Assembly (NCBI GenBank): GCA_031763025.1
Contig: JASSKH010000014.1
Coordinates: 10,654,563 to 10,718,562 of the forward strand
Source of the DNA: Macrocystis pyrifera
Lineage: Eukaryota; Sar; Phaeophyceae; Laminariales; Laminariaceae
Direction: 5' to 3'
DNA length: 64,000 nt
Shown: piece by piece, positions 1-9,679 of the stretch
How the letters are laid out: every line of letters begins with the position of its first letter
Numbering within the stretch: the first letter of the stretch is position 1
Notes under the pieces: generated by a model
What the model was told of the DNA's origin: nothing
Seen by the model: only the letters and a program-made list of their open reading frames with translations
Databases searched by the model: none
Program-made: the position numbers and the translations under genes

Positions 1-63
1 CAACACGCAATTATTATTACTATATTTATTTTATTTTTTTATTTTTTATTTTTTATTTTTTTT

Positions 64-400
64 GAGACCGGCGTCCCCGATGGCTTGGTAGGTGGTCCGC
101 GAGCCTATCAAGATCAATTTCGTGAGTTCGAGTCTCACCGAGTGCATGCTCGTAGGGACTTTTTCTTGCATAAAATTGATTAGCGGAAAGCGCGAGGGCG
201 TGAGTTAGCTGTACATTCGATGAAAATCGACGAGCAGTGGGAATGCTGAACCCTATGCGCGATAAAAACTGAAGGCACGTACCGGGGGGGAGAAGGGACG
301 ACACCTGTGACCACGGCTTGTCCAGAAGATCGTCGAGGGTAAAACCTCCTACGAGTGGGCTGGAAAGTAAAAGTGATGATGAAAAAAAAAAAAAAAAAAA
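64..400 (+). mobile_element. SINE family A, full-length copy with poly(A) tail
   Basis: The head carries an A-box-like stretch (TGGCTTGGTAGGTGG, about 79) and a B-box-like stretch (GAGTTCGAGTCTC, about 127). A conserved body of about 240 bp follows, then a run of about 19 A with one G near its start, ending at 400. The same order is seen at 58930-59276 and, reversed, at 38857-39172. A tRNA-like promoter head plus an A tail is the usual design of a SINE moved by LINE enzymes. No target duplication was found. Confidence 0.75.
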
Positions 401-878
401 GCAAAAATGATGCGCCGAAGCTGATCAGATGGTCCAGCATATATATACCGTATATAATACTGCGCCACCCCTTTGTTGTGATGCCCTACGTTTGTTCGTG
501 CGCACCGTTCTCAATATCGGAGTCGAGGTTAACGTCATCGATCGCGACTAGGCAAGGCGGCACTCAGCACTGCCTACACTTTAGCACCCCCTCGCCAGCA
601 TCAGCAAACAATAACACTATTAAGTAATTATACTACGTAATAACAGCAACTATTAATAGCTACAGCAGACAGCTTAAATAGCAAAACCCTTTTGCGACTT
701 CGGAGGGAAAAATAGAAAGTCGACGATACAAAAATCACGATAGCAACAAACGGCCACTCACTCACTGCGTGATTGGAGGAGCATAGAAATCGGTGTCCGA
801 GTTACAATGGTTGAAATCAAGGAGTCGTACGGCACGAACGCTACGCCATCGCTATACGCCATCCTTCCTATCCGTACT
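401..878. other. No gene recognised
   Basis: Mixed AT-rich sequence with in-frame stops. Short open frames here show no composition bias or recognisable motif. Confidence 0.5.
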
Positions 879-987
879 ATTACGGGGGACCATAGTAAAT
901 AGGACCAGCGGTGCACACAAAAACCTATATATTTACATATTTTCACTAACAATATTTGGTCCTATTTAATATGGTACTTCGTAAAAT
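879..987 (+). mobile_element. MITE-1 copy (right end decayed)
   Basis: The left end is intact (TA then TTACGGGGGACCATAG) and the inner TTTGGTCC block is present. The right terminal repeat is mutated to a form like TGGTACTTCGTAAAA. MITE-1 is a ~106 bp non-autonomous DNA transposon family with 27 bp inverted ends. Confidence 0.8.
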
Positions 988-1244
988 ACTTTAATACGAG
1001 GTTCTACTAATAGTAGGAGCTCACGCTGATGCTACAACAGCAGTATACTGTAGTATACGGTTGATGACACCAAAGGTATTATCACTATTTTGGTTGCTAT
1101 TTCCTGCTATTTCTGGGTCCAACGGGGATCCTAACGCCTGTCGCTATTGCCGGTACTGCCACACGGGGCGGGTTGTTCCGCAGCAATCGTACAAATCACA
1201 TTTCGCTCTTTTTTTTTTCGTATCGTAGAGGATCGACAAATAAT

Positions 1245-1415
1245 TGCACTAACGGGGAGTGTTTTAAAGTTTTTTCCAATATTTTCTCGAAATTTCGGTT
1301 TTTTCCTATAGGAAAAAACCCGAAAAATAGCGAAAGTACTGAAAAAACCGAGAAATCCCGAAAATACTGAGAAAAACTGAAAAAAGCTGAAAAACAGTCC
1401 TCGTTAAGATCGGCC
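1245..1415. repeat. AT-rich hairpin-forming repeat
   Basis: The centre is a perfect hairpin: GGTTTTTTCC (1297-1306), loop TATA, GGAAAAAACC (1311-1320). It is flanked by short CGAAA/TTTCG runs. The outer ends (AACGGGGAG near 1251 and CCTCGTTAAGAT near 1401) are roughly inverted. The closing motif TTAAGATSGGCCC recurs at 56330-56400, so this may be a decayed MITE of a third family. Confidence 0.45.
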
Positions 1416-2085
1416 CTAACTATGTATAATCAGCAAGACACGATCCAGGTGCATATCATATGTATCACGCAAAAATATGAGTTTTCAGGGAAATAAAATC
1501 GATTTCATCACAAGCTTTTTGGTCTTTGTTTTTTTTCAAGATACGAAAACAATGCACGTCAGCCTCATCTCATTTAGTCGTGAATATGTACAAACATCAG
1601 TACCTATAACCACGGGGATGGTTAACAAAATCCCTTATCTTCCGAACCGTCTGAACTTTCAATGTTGTGTGCACAGTGTGCACAGCAGTGATTACCGCGT
1701 TTGTTTGCGATGTCACAAGTGAAAAACACTCAGTTCACCGCCGGCGTACAGTATTTCCCTTGGCAAGACATTTTCGGGGCGGCTCGAGCTACCTTCCTAG
1801 AGGAATTAATCAAGCGTTTCCCACCGAGAGTTTCGTTGTTGAAGTTTTGCGTGTCGCTACCCCCCCCTTACATCGGTTTTTACGAGAGTCGGTATGTAGG
1901 CAACGAAGTCAGACAAATAAAAAAGTTCTGGAATGCGGCGAAAACAAATACACAAGCAGTAGAGGCAACCCGAAGCTTAATCCATTCGTCTACTACTGTA
2001 GGCCATTTTTCAACCTCGTCCTCAGGCGTTCCATGCCGACTAAATAGAACAAAAGCACAAAAACAAAGAAACAAAAACCGCGATT
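1416..2085. other. No gene recognised; one 159-codon open frame
   Basis: An open frame at 1701-2180 (+) begins here and runs into the direct repeat at 2086. It has no recognisable domain and no supporting splice signals, so it is not called as a gene. Confidence 0.4.
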
Positions 2086-2938
2086 TGATCAAGGTCGGGA
2101 TATTTGTATCCCTAGACAGGTTTGTCAAGATAAAGCCGGTGCTCGTTGGTACTCACGTGTGTTGTTCGCTTAAGAGATAGAAGAAGAGCAGCTTGATTCC
2201 TTTCGTGCACGGGGAGGCCGAGAGCAAGGCTCGTGCCTCGCTGGGAAAGCCCCTGGTTTTTCATCTAAGATACGCCTCCCAAGTACTATAAATACGATCC
2301 CAATACTGTGGTCGAAATCGAGTTTAAAATTTCTCTACAATACCTGAACCCAGGTAATTACCGGGCTTTCGGCCTCATTGCAAGCAGTACCATAACACTA
2401 GCCCACTCTGATGAGCCGTATATGCAGAATTATGGGAAATTCATGGAAACCCCGATTCCACGAGCTAGAACATGAGTTGAAGATGCGGCTCCTCAAAACC
2501 CACTCGCACGCCTCCGAACGGCAAGGTAACGAAGCCGGCAAGGTACGTCAAACAAGAGAAAGGAATGAAGACCTAGCCTTAACGGACTAGAATAAATCGT
2601 CAACGATTCGAAATCCGTTGTGATATCACGCGCAGGTTTGTGTTCTGCCGCCGACGCCACTTGTTGAGATCAAGGTCGGGGCACTTTGTATCCCTAGACA
2701 TGTTTGCCTATTAAACCGGTACTCGTTGGTACTCACGTATGTTGCTTGCTTAGAGATCGAAGAAGAGCAGGTTTATTCCTTTCGTGCACGCGGAGACTGG
2801 GAGTAAGGTCCGTGCCTCGCTGGGAAACCCCTGTTTTTCCACCTAAGACACGCCTCCCAAGTACTACAAATAGGATCCCAATACCTGAACCCAGGTAATT
2901 ATCGGGCTTTCAGCCTCATTCAAAGCAGTACCATAGCA
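2086..2938. mobile_element. TRIM-like element: two direct repeats around a short core
   Basis: Two direct repeats, 2086-2397 and 2665-2938, share most of their sequence. Both can be read as starting TG and ending CA. The first has a block of about 45 bp (near 2308) that the second lacks. The core is about 270 bp with no open frame of note. This layout fits a terminal-repeat retrotransposon in miniature. No clear primer-binding site, purine tract or target duplication was seen, so a plain segmental duplication remains possible. Confidence 0.45.
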
Positions 2939-3177
2939 GGAGAAGCAAAAGACGTTTAATTGCCGCGGAGGTGGAGGCGTACCAGTGACCAGTGCTGGGA
3001 TGTTGTGCTTGGATAAACTCTAGGTTGATTCGGCCGGCTTGAATGCTGTGCATGGAAAGACTTTCGGCTGGTCCTGACCGCTCGGGACGCGGTGACTGGG
3101 AAAAAATCTAGGTTGATTGAGCCGCGTATAATCGAAGTATCGCACACAGCTTGAAATATGACTATATATTGTTATAA

Positions 3178-3550
3178 TGATAAGGATTGCCCTGGGCTCG
3201 GTAATCGGCCTATATTTTACCCCTATTCGTAGCTCAGTCGGTAACACCTTCCTTCACATTTGGCGTCGTCGAGGACACGGGTTCGAATCTCACTTCGAAG
3301 GTTTCGTTTATAGAAACGCTTGCGCGTGCTTCCCGACGAACATGTCTCCCTGTTTCCCCAGGTATTGAAACGAAGCGGGTAGGTCAGCGTATGGCCGTAT
3401 ACGGTACCGACGCCCCAAAGATCCCGCCGTTAAGAGGGGGGGAGAGTGATATGAGGATTACCCTGGGCTGGGTAATCGATCGATCCTTTACCCCTATACT
3501 GTAGCTCAGTAGGTAACTCCTTCACATTTCGACGAAACCCTCGATCTCAC
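3178..3550 (+). mobile_element. SINE family C composite: full unit plus second head
   Basis: The full unit (3178-3449) has an A box (TAGCTCAGTCGG, about 3230) and a B box (GGTTCGAATCT, about 3283). It closes with a purine-rich GAGGGGGGGAGAGTG. A second copy of the head follows (3453-3550) and stops soon after its A box. The same full-then-partial order occurs at 4057-4400 and, reversed, at 18288-18630. There is no poly(A) tail. Confidence 0.7.
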
Positions 3551-4056
3551 AGCTGTTGTTTTTTTTTCTAATGTTTTGAATATACCGGCACGCCTTAGGC
3601 AACCATTGGCAGAAGATTCGCCATCAGCAGGTGTCCACTGTACTGCAGAACTCGCCCACGATAACATTTCAACATTGACAGTTACATTTTTTTTTTTTTT
3701 CTTTAAACAGAAGACGGGGGTGCTAAAACAGGGGTAACGCTTTTTCGCAAAAACGTTTCTGACCAGCGGGGCTACCTTAACCCCCGTTTAGGACTGTCAG
3801 GACTGTGCAGCCCTTGTTTTGAGCATTTTCGGTGGTTTCTCCCCAAAACGACACTGCCGTATAAATGATGCTGTAGTACCCTTCGAAGACGTGTGTAGCG
3901 GCGGGGGTATGATACAATAACTCCTAGTTTTCTGAGGCTCCTGGCCTGAGGAGCTATCTGTCTCACTTGAAAACTTGGCAACAAACGAAAACAACATGGA
4001 TAATCCCATGCCTTATCACAGGTACGCAACAAACAAAACATGCCTCATTGAAAAAT
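3551..4056. other. No gene recognised
   Basis: The stretch contains T runs near 3556 and 3687 and two overlapping minus-strand open frames near 3772-4041, neither of which shows a recognisable motif. Confidence 0.45.
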
Positions 4057-4400
4057 GTTATAAGGATTAACCTGGGCTGGGTAGTCGATCGATATTTTGC
4101 CCCTATATTTCAGTAGTAACACCTTCACATTTGACGTCGTCGAGGACACACCCGGCTTCGGATCTCACTTCGAACGATTCTTTTATAGAAACGCTTGCGC
4201 ATGCGGTCCCTAAAATCATGTCTCCCTGGTTCCCCAAGTGTTGAATCGAAAGGGGTAGGTCAGCGTATAGCCGTGTACGGTACCGACGCCCCAAACATCC
4301 AGCGATTCGGAGGGCGGGGAGAGTGTACTAAGGATTACCCAGGGCTGGGTAATCGATCGGCCTTGTGCCCCTATAGCTCAGTAGGTAACACCTTCACACA
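4057..4400 (+). mobile_element. SINE family C composite, second copy
   Basis: The full unit is 4057-4326, with decayed A and B boxes and the closing GGCGGGGAGAGTGT. A partial head with an intact A box (TAGCTCAGTAGG) follows at 4329-4400. The copy is more diverged than the one at 3178. Confidence 0.7.
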
Positions 4401-5595
4401 AAGCACTAATGAATAGTGTCCCAGTGGCACAACGATGGTGGGTAGAGTTCCTCGGTGCCCTCAAGGAGTCACCGCAGTCAGAAATATTTCGGTTAAATAT
4501 GTTGGAGCCACCTCACGTGTCTTCAGTTTCATCTGAGTTTTACCGCTATTCGTCGATATACTCCTAGTCATGGGTATCGTTCCTCGGGGTTGCACACCGT
4601 CGTTTTTTCTCGGGGTCGGGTTTTGGGTGACTTACTAATGACTTATTACTAGTGTATAGCCCCTCAAGGGAGGAGCCTCAGAAGGAAAAAGTAGGTGCAC
4701 CTGGCCCTTACCGTATCATGCATGAAAAAATAACGCAGCTCGCTGTTGCTACTGCACCGAGTACCTTTTATATATCGTAAATGCGTATTAAGAGAACAAA
4801 ATGAATTTGATTTGATTTTAATAGAATTTCGTGAAAAAATGTGACTTTGGGTTCTATCGAGGATTGGCGCGTGCTTTGTCGAAAACATCGAACATCGCAC
4901 AAAGGTCAACGGATATCCGAGGACAACCAACGAGGCGAGCGACGGCCTGCGTCCTCCCCGGGGCGCCGCGACCAGCGGCTGATTATTTCTGCCGGCACAG
5001 ACTAAGGGGCCATCGCCCTTGGGATGTCTTGGGTGGTTGGCGCAGCCCCGAAGCCCCACGCAGGCAGCAGCGTCGGGGATGCAGAGTTCAAACTTTTGAG
5101 CAAAGTCGTGACCTGCTCGGTGCTCGTGCGGTTTGGGATACAAAGAGCGATGAAAAACTGGGTTTGCGGCGGCCTTGTGACCTTTTTGAGGCGCCGCGGG
5201 TGGTCTACTCTGTGCTAGGGGGCTGCAGACCTCGCGCTGCGGTTGCTCTGGTGGCCCTGCCTCTCGGGAATGATGGCTCTCGCCTCTGAAGCGGTCGACG
5301 ACACGGTTCACGTTTGTGTGGCTTGCTTCGGTTATAGAACATTCCACGCCGAGTTGGACAAAGTCCCCCAAAATATATCACACGAAGAGCAAAAGAAGTC
5401 CCAAAATACCTGTTGTAAGACTTCTTTGTTGTAATTTCAATCCAAAACCCCTGATTGGTGATTTAGTCAGATGCAAATCAAACCAAACAAAACGTATATT
5501 TTCGGAACTGGATAAACAAAATCCTCCTCGATACGTTCCGTGACAGGAAGGCGAACGGCACGTGCTTTGCCTGATAGGGACACAACATTTGACTC
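4401..5595. other. GC-rich island with unassigned open frames
   Basis: Between about 4920 and 5300 the base composition turns GC-rich inside AT-rich DNA. The island is open over long stretches on both strands (4831-5289 on +, 4664-5371 on -). I recognise no domain in either translation. It could be an exon or a decayed retroelement gene. Its strand cannot be decided by reading alone. Confidence 0.3.
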
Positions 5596-5703
5596 TATCA
5601 CGAGGGGCCATAGTTAACAGGACCTATGGCATACATAAAAACCTATATATTTAGGTATTTTTACTAACAATATTTGGTCCTGTTTACTATGGTCCCCCGT
5701 AAT
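5596..5703 (+). mobile_element. MITE-1 copy
   Basis: The left end has drifted (TATCACGAGGGGCC). The right end is intact (GGTCCCCCGTAA) and is followed by TA. Confidence 0.8.
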
Positions 5704-5835
5704 AGTATATTAGGGGTTCTATATCCCACCCATACCCACCGACTTTTGACAAAGACTGCAAGCTACCCTCGATACACAATCACATGGGCTTGCGAATAAG
5801 AATATGCAATGCGCATCTGATTGCAAACGCACAAC

Positions 5836-5968
5836 GGTTGGAGAGCTCCTTATTCGAACCCCTTAAGTCGGGATGGGCAGCTCCTCATTTGAGCCTCTTA
5901 AGTCGGTTGGGCAGCTCCTCATTTGAGCCTCCTAAGTCGGTTGGGCAGCTCCTCATTTGAGCCCCTTT
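5836..5968. repeat. Minisatellite, about 36 bp unit, four copies
   Basis: The unit contains GGGCAGCTCCTCATTTGAGC followed by CTCCTAAGTCGGTT. The middle two copies are nearly identical and the outer ones diverge. Confidence 0.8.
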
Positions 5969-6059
5969 CGTCGAAACTGTGTTGGCCAAGATGTCTCGCC
6001 CCTATCATGGCTTTCGTCAAAAAAACGTCAAACAATCGTCAAAACACAGGTCAAACAAA

Positions 6060-7995
6060 TATATATACATATGTCACACCTTGGATAACGTAACACTTGA
6101 CGTTTTATGGCAATATTAGACGTCAGCGAAAAAAACCCGTAACGTTACGATACTACGTTAACTGCTTTCTGTATTTTGTGATAACGTGGTGTTAGTGTGT
6201 TATGATATTGGCGGGCGATCGCGTAACATTATGCTAGAGTGTTGCCTTGATCCCGTGCTGACCGCAGTATATGTGTTACGGTGTTAGGGTATGCAGCCCA
6301 TAGCGGGTAACACTATGTTGGCGTGCTAGCGGAATTCCTTGTGGCTATCGTAACACACGTTGAAGGGATAACGTACATGGTCACTTAAAACGTTAACATT
6401 ATGTTCCCGTGTTAGCGACATCAGCCCGTAGCAATGACCAACGTTATATTAGTGTGTCAGCGGGATTCTTATTTGCTACCGTGGCATCCTTTAGACGGAT
6501 AACGTACACGGCCAAATAAACGCGTACATAGCACTATGTTAGTGTGTTGGTGAAATTCCTGTTAGTAGTGACTATCGTAACACACGTTAGAGAGATGACG
6601 TATATGGTCAATACAAGGGTAACATTATGTTACCCCATCAGCCGCAGCAGCAGTGCGTATCGAGTGGCGTTATGTGAGGGTGTTAACGGAAGTCTTGCTA
6701 CCGTAACAAACGTCAAACGGATAATAACGTATACCAGGTATGATCGATAAAACACTATTAATAACATTTTGTTAATGTGTTGCTTCGTATGCAATGTATG
6801 TAGTGACACAAGTTAGCAGATGACGTACCCCCCCCTATCTATCATCGATAATATGTTACTACCGTGATAGCTCGTACGTGCGGGTGAGATTACGTTATAG
6901 ATGGACAACGTACTGTGTTACAGATGGATAACGTAATGGCGGGGTTTCCAGAAAAAATACATTTTTTCTTGCGGGGACCCATCCTATGTATCCCCTGTTA
7001 TGGAGTTTTAAAATATGGAGGCGTTTTTTTTACCGGAGATGACATGTTATCCTCCCCCGGGGATATTTTTGTTGGTATCCCCTACTGGGATGTCGGTGAA
7101 ATTGGATGACGCGGCTACGTTATGTGACTCCCACAAGCCGCTTTATCACTAACACAGGTAACACATGCTATGTAGACCTCGGGAAGATCCAAAGGGTAAC
7201 GTAGTAACATAACGTTAGAACGACTTCGGCCCCGATGGTAACTCAGTAACATAATGTTGGACCCGGATTGATTTGTATGCTAACACCGTAACGGAATGTT
7301 ACCATCAGATCTTCACTGACAGTAACACCGTAATATAGTGTTACAGAGACCTCCGCCTTTGGGCTAATATCCTAGCATAATGTTATGTGTGAGCCGGCCA
7401 AGACTGTAGCGTATCTAACGTGCGTAAAGTGTTACGTTATCCAAGCCTAAGGCAATCGGATGGGAGGCCCAGATAACGTAGTGTTGGTAGTGCTGGTCAC
7501 TGTTTATGTTACGTTAGTGTGTTCTCTGTAACACAATGTTATGTGCTAGTGGTACTGGCGAACATGGTAATGTTATGTTAGGGTGTTACGTGTAACACTC
7601 CTCATGAGGGCAACACTATGTTTGTAGTGTGTTATGTCTAGCGCTGCGTCGACGGTAACATTATGTTATCGTGTTAGTAAATATGCGGATGACGATGTGG
7701 GCGTGTTAGAGTGATAACGTACGTGTTTGGTCAAAGTCTATATAACACTGTGTTACAGTGTTAGTTCAAGGACTCATCACGGCATAATAACACAATACTA
7801 CTGTACCAGAGCTGGACGAGATCGAGCAGCAACATAATGTTCAGGTGTGTGCACGTTCGTGGGTTTTCAGCTAACATTGTGTTACCGCGTCACCGTGATC
7901 GCTCCTCCAGTGCTAACACTGTGTTAGTACGTTACCACGTTCCTGCGTTAGGCCCCATAACGTGATAAGTGTTATCCGAGTGTTACGATGTCCGA
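6060..7995. repeat. 2 kb block dense in TAACA/TGTTA words
   Basis: The palindromic core TAACATTATGTTA and its variants recur throughout, with partners such as GTGTGTTAGCG, CGTAACACACGTT and GGATAACGTA. From about 6300 to 6760 a degenerate unit of roughly 95-130 bp can be followed. After about 7130 the order breaks down but the words persist. No protein-coding signal is seen. It resembles an old satellite whose core word has been retained. Confidence 0.6.
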
Positions 7996-8066
7996 GGTGT
8001 GATTATATACCAGGTATATTTTACATCCCATTTATTTTCTTCGCCCTCCTTCTCTCTCTCCCACCT

Positions 8067-8172
8067 ATTAAGGGGGACCATAGAAACAGGACCGAATATT
8101 ATAAGTAAAAATAGGTAAATAGAAAGATTTTTGTGTGTACCGTAGGTCCTATTTTCTATGGTCCCCCGTAAT
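8067..8172 (-). mobile_element. MITE-1 copy
   Basis: Inverted orientation, with ends TTAAGGGGGACC and GGTCCCCCGTAA and TA on both sides. It lies about 560 bp upstream of the ankyrin gene start. Confidence 0.85.
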
Positions 8173-8734
8173 AATCGTAACTCAGATCCGCGGTCACCAA
8201 ATAGGCTCTTTTCCTCCCGCTTCCCCCCTACAGTACGTGCTAAAAGAGTTCAGCACTTTCTTCGCTCTTACGATTCGCGTCTAGTTGTGCCTGCCCACGC
8301 TACGATTGGCGCTCTCGACAGCATAGTAGACTACAGTAGTTGGTGTCTATGCAAACTTAAGAAAGTCCACACGGAGACCCGGCACCCTCAACCTCCATCT
8401 TAGTAGTGTTTGAGTTCAATCGCCTCTGTTGACCATCGGGGTGGCCGGCTGCAACTCCACCGCGACACAACCCGTCGCCCCGCTCGCTCGCTGCTACCCA
8501 CGCATATTAAAGCAAGCGACAACTTCGCCTAAATAAGAAAAATGAAAGCTACTGCCGTAGCCCAGGCTGGATTTCTTAGGTGCGAAAGGGGTGCGCTCTG
8601 CACTAACTTCAGCATGACCGACTCCCTTTTTTTTTCCTGCGCATCTCGGCCTGCCTTTATTTTTTTTGTTCGCTCGTGTTCTTGTTAGGTGTCCTGTACT
8701 GTACTGAACTGTACTGCTGTATATCCTGGCAAGC

Positions 8735-9679
8735 ATGGACCTCTTCGCCACGCTAAAAGGCAGCAACCCTCGCCACTGCACGCGCGAAAGCCTGCCGGCG
8801 CTAGTCCTCAAGTCCGCCCCGCGTGAACAGCTGTGCGCGTGGCTCAAAGTGCCGCTCGACCTTGTCATGCTGCTGCTGGCCGCGGGTGCCGACGCCTTTG
8901 TGCGGCGACACGCTATTCTCGATCAGTCCCCTCTCGTCACCGCGGCTCAGGGAGGCAACGGAGCGGCGGTGTCCGCCCTGCTCGCGAGTGGCTCCGCACC
9001 CACCGGGGAAGAACATATTTCTGTTTTTTTAAGCGACGGCGGCGATGGCAACGTTGGCGCCGTCGCCGGTGGGCGAGGAGCCGGCGTGGTGGGCGTGACC
9101 AGAGGCGGCGGTAGCGGCAGCGGCAGTAGCAGCGGCAGCACCAGCAGGAAGGGTACCAGAAGAGATAGCAGCGACAGCGGCGAGAACACCACCACCACCA
9201 CCACCAGCGGCGGCGGCGGCGGCGGCAACGGTAGCAGTGAATGCCGAACCCCGCTGCACTTTGCGGCGGCCGGAGGACACGTTTTGGCGGTAGAGGCGCT
9301 GGTGCGAGCGGGCGTAGATATAGACGTCGTAGACGAGGAAGGCTGCTCGGCGCTGCACCTCGCGGTGTTTCGAGGTTTCAACAAGGTGGTGGAACAGCTC
9401 GTGTCCGCCGGAGCTAGGGTCGACACGAGCGACTCGGAGGGGGAGACTCCGTTGCACACCGCGTGCAGCCATGGCAGTCTCAAGATGGTGAGGGCGCTCC
9501 TGAGAGACTCGCGGGGACAGGCGCTCTCCGCCCCCAAGGGAAACAGAGGCGTGCATCTGGAGATGTCTCCGCTTCACCGAGCCTCCCTCGGGGGGCACTG
9601 CGAGGTCATGCGAGAGCTGCTCGACCACGGGTCCGATCTGGACTCGCTCACCTACAACGCGCGAACGCCTCTACACGCT
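8735..9679 (+). CDS. Ankyrin gene exon 1
   Basis: This exon encodes 315 residues and ends at CACGCT before GTGAGT. It holds the start codon, the low-complexity linker and most of the ankyrin repeats. Confidence 0.85.

Noticed and set aside
1701-2180. 159-codon open frame
   Set aside because: No domain, no codon bias visible, and it runs into the direct repeat at 2086.
3178-3320. tRNA gene
   Set aside because: The A and B boxes are good, but there is no acceptor stem pairing and the sequence recurs as a SINE head.
8947-9628. Two reverse open frames of about 200 codons opposite ankyrin exon 1
   Set aside because: Shadows of GC-rich triplet repeats. The + strand frame has clear ankyrin motifs.
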